A DNA stretch of 9,085 nt from Bacteroidota bacterium (GTDB taxonomy: Bacteria; Pseudomonadota; Alphaproteobacteria; Puniceispirillales; Puniceispirillaceae). Shown here piece after piece: positions 1 through 5,056 of this stretch. Where the stretch lies: positions 1 to 9,085 of the forward strand of contig JAACDV010000147.1 in the NCBI GenBank assembly GCA_009936825.1, in the 5' to 3' direction. The position numbers and the translations under genes were made by a program. Under the pieces are notes generated by a model. That model was not told the DNA's origin and ran no database searches. It saw only the letters and a list, made by a program, of their open reading frames with translations. How positions within the stretch are numbered: position 1 is the stretch's first letter; the number at the start of each line of letters is the position of its first letter.

Positions 1-82
1 ATTACAGTTTATGAAAAGCCGAATAGCCGTAAGGCGCCAAGGTCGGCTGGTACGCCTTCCGGGCGAGTTTAAGGAGCTTTAA

Positions 83-2500
83 ATGTCAGACGAAGCCATC
101 ATCAGCCTTCCCGTGCTGCCCCTTCGCGATATTGTCGTTTTCCCGCATATGATCGTTCCCCTTTTCGTTGGACGGGAGAAATCGATTCGCGCACTTGAGG
201 CTGTAATGGCCGAAGATAAGCAGATCATTCTGGTCACGCAAAAAGAAGCTGATACCGAAGATCCAGAGGTTGATGGCCTGCATACAATTGGCACCGTCGG
301 GTCTATTTTGCAGTTGTTAAAACTGCCGGATGGGGCGGTCAAAGTGCTGGTTGAGGGAGGGGAGCGCGTTGTTATTGATCCGACATCGCTGCATTCCGAC
401 CATGGTTTCCTTACGGCCAATGCCCAAATCCTTGATCAGACGAATGATGATAACGCCGACACAAACGGGCTGGCGCGGGCTGCCGTGCAGCAGTTTGACC
501 AGTATATCAAGTTTAACAAAAAGGTCGCATCCGAGGTTCTTGGAGCCATTGAGCAGGTCGAAGAGGCGGACAAGATTGCCGATATGATTGCCTCACATCT
601 GGCTGTCAAAATCTCTGAAAAGCAGGAGCTTCTTGAAATTCTGGATGTGCATGCGCGTTTGGAAAAGATTTTTCAGTTGATGGAAAATGAAATCGGCGCC
701 CTGCAAGTTGAAAAGCGCGTTCGCAGCCGGGTCAAACGGCAGATGGAAAAAACCCAGCGTGAGTATTATTTGAATGAGCAGATGAAGGCCATTCAAAAGG
801 AACTTGGCGATGGTGAGGACGGTCGCGGTGAGCTGGAAGAGCTCGAAGAGGCCTTAGCTGAGTGGAAAATGCCAAAGGCGGTGCGCGAAAAAGCCGACGC
901 CGAACTCCGTAAGCTGAAAAATATGGGGCCGATGAGTGCCGAGGCAACTGTCGTGCGCAACTATCTTGACTGGGTTCTCGCGGTTCCGTGGCAAAAAGCC
1001 AGCCGGTTGAAAAAAGACATTGTGACCGCGCGCGAAATTCTGGATGCCGATCATTTCGGGCTGGATAAGGTAAAGGATCGTATCGTCGAATTTTTGGCTG
1101 TTCAGCAAAGAACAAAATCGATGAAGGGCCCTATCTTGTGTCTTGTTGGCCCTCCCGGCGTTGGTAAAACCTCGCTCGGTAAGTCTATTGCCAAAGCGAC
1201 GGGCCGTAAATATGTGCGCCTTGCGTTGGGCGGTGTACGAGATGAGGCGGAAATCAGGGGGCACCGGCGCACCTATATTGGCTCGATGCCCGGCAAGGTT
1301 GTGCAAAGCCTGAAAAAGGCTGGCACCAACAACCCGCTATTCCTTCTGGATGAGGTGGACAAGCTTGGGGCTGACTGGCGGGGTGATCCCAGCTCGGCGC
1401 TGCTCGAAGTGCTTGATCCAGCTCAGAATAACACTTTTCAGGATCATTACATGGAGGTCGATTTAGATCTTTCCAACGTGATGTTTATTACCACGGCGAA
1501 TACGTTGAACATGCCGCAGCCGCTGCTTGACCGGATGGAAATCATCCGTTTGTCGGGCTATACCGAAGATGAAAAGGTTGAAATCGCCCTGCGGCATCTG
1601 TTGGACCGTCAAATCAAGGATCATGGCCTTCGTGACGGCGAGTGGTCTATCAGTGAAGATGCAATTCGCAGCATCATTCGCCTTTATACGCGGGAAGCCG
1701 GGGTGCGTAATCTTGAGCGCGAAATAGCCAAGATTGCCCGTAAAACCGTCACTAAAATTGTCAGTGGCGAGGCTAAAAAAATTGCGGTTGATGCCGATAA
1801 CATCGATGAATATTTGGGTGTTAAGCGCTTTCGGTTTGGTGAGATCGAAGAGGAAGACGATGTTGGTGTGACCACCGGTCTTGCCTGGACCGAGGTTGGC
1901 GGCGAACTTTTGCGGATTGAAGCGGTTCGTGTTCCCGGTAAAGGAAAGGTCAGCGCCACCGGAAAACTTGGCGATGTGATGAAAGAATCAATTCAGGCGG
2001 CCGAGTTTTTCATTAAATCACGGGCCTCCACCTACGGAATCGATCTCGAAAAACTCGCAAAAATGGATATTCATGTTCATGTTCCTGAGGGCGCAACGCC
2101 AAAGGATGGGCCGTCTGCCGGGGTTGGAATGGTAACGTCAATCATCTCGGCTATCACCGATATTGGAATAAAGCGCGATTTAGCCATGACCGGTGAAATT
2201 ACGCTGCGTGGGCGCGTGCTGCCAATCGGGGGTCTGAAAGAAAAACTTTTGGCCGCGCTTCGCGGGGGCGTAAAGACAGTATTGATTCCAAAGGATAATG
2301 AAAAGGATCTTGCTGAAATTCCTGACAATGTGAAGGAAGGAATGACAATCATTCCGGTAACCATGGTTGACGAAGTTTTGTCTGCTGCGCTGGTGCGCGA
2401 ACCGCTGCCAAATAGCATAACTGGTGGCTCGGACGGTGAGGTAGCATCCGTACCAATTGCTGAAAAACCACCTGCCAGTGATGAAATAACCGCCCACTAA
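83..2500 (+). CDS. lon: ATP-dependent endopeptidase La (Lon protease), complete
   Basis: Lon is a cytoplasmic hexameric AAA+ serine protease that degrades misfolded and short-lived regulatory proteins. The 805-residue product has the full LonA layout: N-terminal substrate-binding domain (about 1-200), helical linker (200-345), AAA+ module and C-terminal protease domain (about 590-775). Visible motifs are Walker A GPPGVGKT at 356-363, Walker B ending in LLDEVDK with D423 and E424, the catalytic serine S678 in PKDGPSAG, and its lysine partner K721 in GGLKEKLLAA, spaced 43 residues apart as in the E. coli enzyme. E. coli Lon has 784 residues; the excess is a variable acidic tail after about residue 777. 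The ATG at 83 has AAGGAG at 71-76, six bases upstream. The 82 bases before it hold an AAGGCG (31-36)/CGCCTT (53-58) inverted repeat but no promoter I can defend, so transcription may come from further upstream (clpX is the usual neighbour). A terminator follows. Confidence 0.98.
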   Translation: MSDEAIISLPVLPLRDIVVFPHMIVPLFVGREKSIRALEAVMAEDKQIILVTQKEADTEDPEVDGLHTIGTVGSILQLLKLPDGAVKVLVEGGERVVIDPTSLHSDHGFLTANAQILDQTNDDNADTNGLARAAVQQFDQYIKFNKKVASEVLGAIEQVEEADKIADMIASHLAVKISEKQELLEILDVHARLEKIFQLMENEIGALQVEKRVRSRVKRQMEKTQREYYLNEQMKAIQKELGDGEDGRGELEELEEALAEWKMPKAVREKADAELRKLKNMGPMSAEATVVRNYLDWVLAVPWQKASRLKKDIVTAREILDADHFGLDKVKDRIVEFLAVQQRTKSMKGPILCLVGPPGVGKTSLGKSIAKATGRKYVRLALGGVRDEAEIRGHRRTYIGSMPGKVVQSLKKAGTNNPLFLLDEVDKLGADWRGDPSSALLEVLDPAQNNTFQDHYMEVDLDLSNVMFITTANTLNMPQPLLDRMEIIRLSGYTEDEKVEIALRHLLDRQIKDHGLRDGEWSISEDAIRSIIRLYTREAGVRNLEREIAKIARKTVTKIVSGEAKKIAVDADNIDEYLGVKRFRFGEIEEEDDVGVTTGLAWTEVGGELLRIEAVRVPGKGKVSATGKLGDVMKESIQAAEFFIKSRASTYGIDLEKLAKMDIHVHVPEGATPKDGPSAGVGMVTSIISAITDIGIKRDLAMTGEITLRGRVLPIGGLKEKLLAALRGGVKTVLIPKDNEKDLAEIPDNVKEGMTIIPVTMVDEVLSAALVREPLPNSITGGSDGEVASVPIAEKPPASDEITAH

Positions 2501-2512
2501 AATGAGATTAAC

Positions 2513-2557
2513 AAAAAAAACACCCTAAATTTTTTGCAGTTGGGGTGTTCTTTTGTT
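2513..2557 (+). terminator. Intrinsic terminator of lon
   Basis: A 10-bp stem (2519-2528 AACACCCTAA with 2540-2549 TTGGGGTGTT, one T-G wobble) closes an 11-nt loop. It is followed by CTTTTGTT and preceded by eight A residues at 2513-2520. It starts 18 bases after the lon stop codon, so it should end lon transcripts and separate lon from the HU gene. The flanking A and T tracts could let it work weakly in both directions. Confidence 0.85.
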
Positions 2558-2589
2558 ATGCAATTTCCGTAAAAATGATGTACACCTTT

Positions 2590-2595
2590 TATACT
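2590..2595 (+). promoter_or_regulatory. Possible -10 element of the HU gene
   Basis: TATACT at 2590-2595 lies between the lon terminator and the HU ribosome binding site and matches a sigma-70 -10 box at five of six positions. No clear -35 hexamer sits 16-18 bases upstream. Because the lon terminator isolates the gene, a promoter is expected in 2558-2612, and this is the best candidate. Confidence 0.4.
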
Positions 2596-2612
2596 TTTAG
2601 CAATCTCAATAC

Positions 2613-2617
2613 GGAGG
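2613..2617 (+). promoter_or_regulatory. Ribosome binding site fixing the HU start
   Basis: GGAGG at 2613-2617 is five bases before the ATG at 2623. It decides the start against an upstream in-frame ATG at 2545, which would add 26 residues foreign to HU and lies inside the lon terminator. Confidence 0.85.
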
Positions 2618-2622
2618 TACCG

Positions 2623-2898
2623 ATGAACAAAAATGATCTAACCGCATCCGTGGCTGATTCTTCTGGCCTGACTAAAGCAGATGCAGGACGTGCTGTGGAT
2701 GCCGTTTTCGAAAGTGTTGCGGCCGCACTGAAATCCGGTGATGAAGTCCGCATCGTTGGTTTCGGTACATTTTCTGTAGCGCAGCGTGCTGCAACTACTG
2801 GACGTAACCCACGTACTGGCGAAGCCATCCAGATTGCGGCTTCAAAGCAGCCTAAATTCAAAGCTGGCGCACCGCTTAAAGAAGCAGTGAATAGCTAA
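2623..2898 (+). CDS. hupB: HU-family DNA-binding protein
   Basis: HU is a small dimeric nucleoid protein that bends and compacts DNA without strong sequence preference. The 91-residue product has the usual HU length. It shows the N-terminal helix pair with LTKADAGRAVDAVF (16-29), the GFGTF turn at 46-50 and the beta-arm with RNPRTG at 61-66, where P63 is the proline that intercalates in the minor groove. These match the HU/IHF signature. Absence of IHF-specific features and the position directly after lon favour HU over IHF. The start at 2623 is chosen for its GGAGG site and because the protein then begins MNKNDL, normal for HU. It appears monocistronic, with terminator-like hairpins on both sides, though read-through into tRNA-Val is possible. 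Confidence 0.96.
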   Translation: MNKNDLTASVADSSGLTKADAGRAVDAVFESVAAALKSGDEVRIVGFGTFSVAQRAATTGRNPRTGEAIQIAASKQPKFKAGAPLKEAVNS

Positions 2899-2913
2899 AT
2901 AAATCTATCTTTT

Positions 2914-2948
2914 GCGGCGCCGGCTCGATATAAGGGTCGGCGTCGTTT
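2914..2948 (+). terminator. Terminator-like hairpin after the HU gene
   Basis: A 12-bp GC-rich stem (2915-2926 with 2934-2945, three wobble pairs) closes a 7-nt loop GATATAA and is followed by only TTT. It starts 16 bases after the HU stop codon. The hairpin is strong but the U tract is short, so it may be a leaky terminator or an RNA 3'-end stabiliser that still lets transcripts reach tRNA-Val 46 bases downstream. Confidence 0.6.
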
Positions 2949-2994
2949 GCATACAGCCTCCAACCAGATAAGTCCGGAGGTAGCGTTGATACAG

Positions 2995-3070
2995 GGGTGG
3001 TTAGCTCAGCTGGGAGAGCAACTCGTTTACACCGAGTAGGTCGGGGGTTCGAGCCCCTCACCACCCACCA
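2995..3070 (+). tRNA. tRNA-Val (anticodon UAC)
   Basis: A complete cloverleaf is visible. The acceptor stem is GGGTGGT (2995-3001) with ACCACCC (3060-3066). The D-arm is GCTC/GAGC. The anticodon stem is ACTCG (3021-3025) with CGAGT (3033-3037), with loop TTTACAC placing TAC at 3028-3030. The T-arm is GGGGG/CCCTC around TTCGAGC. Discriminator A3067 is followed by an encoded CCA (3068-3070). UAC reads GUA valine codons and, with modification, others of the box. No convincing promoter is visible in the 46 bases before it, so it may depend on read-through from the HU gene. Confidence 0.97.
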
Positions 3071-3080
3071 TTTCCTAATG

Positions 3081-3120
3081 AACCCAGCATTTCCCCAAAG
3101 AACCCATCATTTTCCCAAAG
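3081..3120. repeat. 20-bp tandem duplication after tRNA-Val
   Basis: Units 3081-3100 and 3101-3120 share 18 of 20 bases (AACCCA-CATTT-CCCAAAG). The array begins 11 bases after the tRNA-Val CCA. The end of copy two can also form a small hairpin, CCCAA (3114-3118) with TTGGG (3122-3126), but no U tract follows. Confidence 0.8.
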
Positions 3121-3143
3121 ATTGGGGCTGGAATCTGCCAAGA

Positions 3144-3167
3144 GTACGCGTCCGGAAACCGGACTAC
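3144..3167 (+). other. Perfect hairpin in the tRNA spacer
   Basis: GTCCGG (3150-3155) and CCGGAC (3159-3164) pair perfectly around AAA. The stem extends past a CGC bulge through GTA (3144-3146) with TAC (3165-3167). No U tract follows, so an intrinsic terminator is unlikely; it could be a processing or pausing structure in the tRNA-Val transcript. Confidence 0.5.
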
Positions 3168-3178
3168 ACCGACAGCCT

Positions 3179-3205
3179 CATAAACCGGTGGGCCATAAAC
3201 CGGTG
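3179..3205. repeat. 12-bp exact direct repeat
   Basis: CATAAACCGGTG occurs at 3179-3190 and 3194-3205, a 15-bp period. A third AAACCGG lies at 3156-3162 within the preceding hairpin. Confidence 0.8.
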
Positions 3206-3222
3206 TTCAGCTCTCGCAAGGG

Positions 3223-3251
3223 GGCACGCTAGGCACACGCTAGGCACGCTA
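3223..3251. repeat. Triplicated GGCACGCTA motif
   Basis: GGCACGCTA at 3223-3231, GGCACACGCTA at 3232-3242 (two-base insertion) and GGCACGCTA at 3243-3251 are directly adjacent, followed by TGCC. Confidence 0.75.
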
Positions 3252-3302
3252 TGCCTTGCGTTTGCTGCCCTCTATGCGCTATCTGCGATCCGTTATCTGC
3301 GG

Positions 3303-3328
3303 TGCGTTATATTTGGGGATTGCGTTAT
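3303..3328. repeat. TGCGTTAT direct repeat, 18-bp period
   Basis: TGCGTTAT occurs at 3303-3310 and 3321-3328. Degenerate relatives (TGCGCTAT, ATCCGTTAT, TCTGCG twice) fill 3271-3302, giving a loosely repetitive stretch of about 60 bp. Confidence 0.5.
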
Positions 3329-3412
3329 GGTGTGTTCCACGCGCGCCGGCGGCGCTGCTGCTGTCAGCTAATCTCCGTCCTTCTCATTCAGCATAAAAAA
3401 CCCGATTTCACC

Positions 3413-3481
3413 GCGTGCAGATGCTTGACAGTCCAACCATGTTGTTCTACCACTCACTCACCTTATTGAGAGGCTGCACGC
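3413..3481. repeat. 8-bp inverted repeat around the tRNA-Asp promoter
   Basis: GCGTGCAG (3413-3420) and CTGCACGC (3474-3481) are perfect inverted copies 53 bp apart, enclosing the TTGACA element. They could be paired sites for a regulator, or chance. Confidence 0.4.
3425..3453 (+). promoter_or_regulatory. Candidate promoter of tRNA-Asp
   Basis: A perfect -35 box TTGACA at 3425-3430 is followed, after 17 bp, by TACCAC at 3448-3453, a weak -10 box. Initiation near 3460 would give a leader of about 54 nt before tRNA-Asp. The strong -35 and correct spacing support it; the poor -10 weakens it. Confidence 0.5.
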
Positions 3482-3513
3482 CACGCCAGTTTAGCAGAGC
3501 GGCCTTATAAATT

Positions 3514-3590
<77 letters not shown>

Positions 3591-3675
3591 TTTCTTGCTA
3601 TTTCGTCCCTCAAGCTTGCCCTATGATCCGGGGTTGAGACGGGAAACGGCGTGATCTCGGCCTGTAAGCAAGCCC

Positions 3676-3713
3676 ATTAAAGGGCATCTGGAAAATTAAA
3701 GGGCATCTGGAAA
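3676..3713. repeat. Exact 19-bp tandem duplication
   Basis: ATTAAAGGGCATCTGGAAA is present at 3676-3694 and again, without mismatch, at 3695-3713, followed by a four-base start of a third unit (ATTA). It lies between tRNA-Asp and the terminator of the convergent exported-protein gene. Perfect identity suggests a recent slippage event. Confidence 0.9.
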
Positions 3714-3754
3714 ATTACCAACTGATTATGGGTGTTCCGCAGCGATACCTGCCA

Positions 3755-3789
3755 TAAAAAACAGGGAGCAGGCAATCGCCCGCACCCTG
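3755..3789 (-). terminator. Intrinsic terminator of the exported-protein gene
   Basis: Read on the minus strand, a hairpin (CAGGG 3762-3766 with CCCTG 3785-3789, then GCAGGC 3768-3773 with GCCCGC 3778-3783, two internal mismatches, loop 3774-3777) is followed by six T residues (3761-3756). It lies 63 bases beyond the stop codon of the minus-strand gene and has the right orientation to end it. Confidence 0.8.
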
Positions 3790-3852
3790 CCACTTTTCCG
3801 CTCTAACTTAACCTTCATGCTGCAAACACCTCAGCCGTCAGAACCTCGCCGT

Positions 3853-4521
3853 CTAACAGCTTAAAGTGCCGCCATTGCCGTCGGATACTCCGGAGTCCGA
3901 GCCTGATCCTTCTTTGCCCGCGCACATTGTTTGATGCAGCGCTTCGATGTTTTGCTCTAGCTGTCTTTCAAATTCTGGATCAGACATGGTTTTTTCAGCC
4001 AAGGCGAGGCTATCCTCGATGACCTGTTGGGCTTCTTCAAGGGCCTTTTCACTATGCGCCGCCGCATTGGCCGCGGTCTCGGCTATGCCCTGAATGACCT
4101 CATCATTAGCCAGATCAATTTTTTCGAGACTGTCGCTCAAAGCTTCGGTGTCGATCGCACCTTGCTGGTTGGTAAAGCTGGCGGTCAGGCGGCCAGTCAT
4201 GGTCTCGACAATCTGCTGCTTGACGATTTCACGAACGGCTTCCTTGGACTGGCCGCGCAATTCATTCAGCGGCACGAAGACAGGCTCATCCTCAACAATA
4301 ATAAATAAACTTTCGCCAACAATGCCCGACGTTCTCTTGTTGCCAGTCCAGTCTTCTCGGCTTGCATTAGCAACGATTTTCGCCGCTTGTTCGGGCGAAG
4401 CGCCATCAAAGACTTCGCCGTCGGAGCTTAGAACCTGACCCGATTTGAGGGTAAAGGCCTGTGAATGTCCGGCGCCCAAAATCAACGTGGACGCCAATAA
4501 TATACAAAGAACGGGTTTCAT
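3853..4521 (-). CDS. Exported protein of unknown function
   Basis: I do not recognise this 222-residue protein. It begins MKPVLC with a hydrophobic core (residues 4-18) and an SQA|F signal-peptidase I site after residue 22, so it should be exported to the periplasm; no lipobox is seen. The mature part has a Gly/Asp-containing start (KSGQVLSSDGEVFDGASPEQ, 26-45), a beta-rich segment SLFIIVEDEPVFVPLNEL (71-88), and a long Ala/Glu/Gln-rich helical region (about 92-199) that may coil. It ends in a Gly/Ser/Asp-rich tail bracketed by the only two mature cysteines, C200 and C222, the last residue. An in-frame ATG 81 bases upstream would bury the signal peptide, so it is rejected. AGGAG at 4533-4529 supports the chosen start. 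The gene stands alone with its own terminator. That it is a real gene follows from the signal peptide, ribosome binding site and terminator agreeing. Confidence 0.85.
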   Translation of the reverse strand: MKPVLCILLASTLILGAGHSQAFTLKSGQVLSSDGEVFDGASPEQAAKIVANASREDWTGNKRTSGIVGESLFIIVEDEPVFVPLNELRGQSKEAVREIVKQQIVETMTGRLTASFTNQQGAIDTEALSDSLEKIDLANDEVIQGIAETAANAAAHSEKALEEAQQVIEDSLALAEKTMSDPEFERQLEQNIEALHQTMCAGKEGSGSDSGVSDGNGGTLSC

Positions 4522-4528
4522 TAAATGA

Positions 4529-4533
4529 CTCCT
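4529..4533 (-). promoter_or_regulatory. Ribosome binding site fixing the exported-protein start
   Basis: AGGAG on the minus strand (CTCCT at 4529-4533) is seven bases before the ATG whose A is at 4521. It selects the start that exposes the signal peptide rather than the longer in-frame start at 4602. Confidence 0.85.
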
Positions 4534-4798
4534 GAAGTGTCTGTTCAGATCCCGGTGCCTCGTGCAAAACGCAAGAAAATGCAACATTTTGAACCGACGC
4601 AATGGGACAGGGGCCCTTCATATATCACCATTAATTAATATATCAGACACCAGCCAACGCACCGCCCGCAATTGTGATTAAAATCAACCGTCACGATAGG
4701 GCTGCCCAAAATTTCATCTCCCACATCTAAGGCCCGAAATTTCAGGCACCCATACGCTCTTCAAAACGCTTCATAATATGGCCATAGTCTGCCTGCAA

Positions 4799-4853
4799 AC
4801 CCCGCGTTATCGGGGCGTTATTTTGGCCACAGAATCGGGGTGTTTTATGCCCG
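4799..4853 (+). other. Competing GC-rich hairpin arms
   Basis: CCCCG (4800-4804) can pair with CGGGG at 4811-4815 (6-nt loop, followed by CGTTATTTT). Alternatively ACCCCG (4799-4804) can pair with CGGGGT at 4836-4841 (followed by GTTTT). That second arm can also pair with CCCG at 4850-4853. GCGTTAT is repeated at 4804-4810 and 4815-4821. A terminator role is possible but the U tracts are broken. Confidence 0.35.
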
Positions 4854-4864
4854 GTGGTAATAGC

Positions 4865-4891
4865 TTGACCATATATGTTTGCTGTTATAGG
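4865..4891 (+). promoter_or_regulatory. Candidate promoter of the small RNA / typA leader
   Basis: TTGACC at 4865-4870 matches the -35 consensus at five of six positions, and TATAGG at 4886-4891 matches the -10 at four of six. The spacer is 15 bp, shorter than the preferred 17. Initiation would fall near 4897-4899, at the foot of the first hairpin of the RNA candidate, a good geometric fit. Confidence 0.45.
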
Positions 4892-4895
4892 TTGC

Positions 4896-4975
4896 CGCCA
4901 GTTTTCAGGGCATGATGAAGCTGGCGAAGAGCGCCCCTCGTATCCTCTTAAATCCTAAGATTTGGGGGGTTTTTT
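4896..4975 (+). ncRNA. Candidate small RNA or typA leader with two hairpins
   Basis: Two well-formed hairpins follow a promoter-like element. Hairpin 1 pairs CGCCAGTTTT (4896-4905) with GAAGCTGGCG (4917-4926): ten pairs, two of them wobble, with loop CAGGGCATGAT. A single-stranded linker (4927-4943) contains GCGCCCCTCG. Hairpin 2 (4944-4969) is an intrinsic terminator with six T residues. GGGC in loop 1 (4908-4911) could pair with GCCC in the linker (4933-4936), an H-type pseudoknot. AAGAG (4927-4931) could pair with CTCTT (4945-4949) and break the terminator. The transcript would be about 80 nt. The terminator ends 81 bases before typA and I see no other promoter in between, so it may equally be an attenuating leader of typA. 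It lacks the conserved loop of signal recognition particle RNA and I match it to no known family. Confidence 0.5.
4944..4975 (+). terminator. Intrinsic terminator upstream of typA
   Basis: CCTCTTAAATC (4944-4954) pairs with GATTTGGGGGG (4959-4969): 11 pairs, three G-T, around a CTAA tetraloop, directly followed by TTTTTT (4970-4975). Nothing coding lies upstream on this strand, since the nearest gene is on the minus strand, so it must end a non-coding transcript or a leader. Confidence 0.8.
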
Positions 4976-4983
4976 ATGCATTG

Positions 4984-5033
4984 ATGCGCCGTCCATTTTG
5001 TGCGGCACCCGGTCGCCTGACAAAAGGGCGCAT
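4984..5033 (+). promoter_or_regulatory. Inverted repeat in the presumed typA leader
   Basis: ATGCGCC (4984-4990) and GGCGCAT (5027-5033) are perfect inverted copies enclosing a GC-rich stretch with its own short complement (GCG 5002-5004 with CGC 5014-5016). The right arm ends 23 bases before the typA ATG and could affect access to its weak ribosome binding site. Confidence 0.35.
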
Positions 5034-5056
5034 ATCCGTTGAAAAAGAGACATTGA

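Larger units (their letters stand above)
3071..3513. other. Non-coding, repeat-rich spacer between tRNA genes
   Basis: This 443-bp stretch has no credible protein gene; the open frames are Cys/Arg-rich by-products of repeats and lack ribosome binding sites. It holds a 20-bp tandem duplication (3081-3120), a perfect hairpin (3144-3167), a 12-bp direct repeat (3179-3205), a triplicated GGCACGCTA motif (3223-3251), degenerate TGCGTTAT copies (about 3271-3328), a GCGCC/GGCGC hairpin (3343-3355) and, at its end, a promoter-like element inside an inverted repeat. No copy of either tRNA 3' end is visible, so there is no sign of an integrated element using a tRNA att site. Confidence 0.7.
4522..5056. 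other. Non-coding region before typA
   Basis: No credible gene lies in these 535 bp. From left: an AT-rich patch with ATATATCA at 4620-4627 and 4638-4645 around TTAATTAA, where the minus-strand promoter may lie although no clear -35/-10 pair stands out; a perfect palindrome TATGGCCATA at 4777-4786; competing GC-rich arms at 4799-4853; then the promoter, hairpin and terminator of the small-RNA candidate (4865-4975); and a 7-bp inverted repeat in the presumed typA leader (4984-5033). Confidence 0.7.

Noticed and set aside
854..1306. A 150-residue open frame antisense to lon
   Set aside because: lon is certain on the other strand; the antisense frame shows no domain or ribosome binding site and reflects codon bias.
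2545..2622. N-terminal extension of HU from the upstream ATG
   Set aside because: The extra 26 residues do not belong to HU, the start lies in the lon terminator, and the ATG at 2623 has a proper GGAGG site.
3071..3328. CRISPR array
   Set aside because: The repeats differ from one another, are short and directly adjacent, and there are no regular spacers or cas genes.
2997..3371. A 124-residue plus-strand open frame starting in tRNA-Val
   Set aside because: Its first 75 bases are the tRNA gene; the rest is repeat-derived and low in protein-like character.
3251..3469. A 72-residue plus-strand open frame rich in cysteine and arginine
   Set aside because: It arises from the repetitive spacer, has no ribosome binding site, no recognisable domain, and overlaps the tRNA-Asp promoter region.
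4522..4602. Longer start for the exported protein
   Set aside because: It would place a 27-residue basic stretch before the signal peptide; the internal ATG has AGGAG at the right distance.
4743..4774. Ten-codon minus-strand mini-gene (MKRFEERMGA)
   Set aside because: Too short to judge, no clear ribosome binding site and no partner gene it could lead.
4896..4975. Reading the RNA candidate as signal recognition particle RNA or a SAM-II/SAM-V riboswitch
   Set aside because: The conserved GGAAGCAG-type loop of SRP RNA is absent, and I see neither the conserved SAM-II/SAM-V sequence blocks nor a methionine-related gene downstream.
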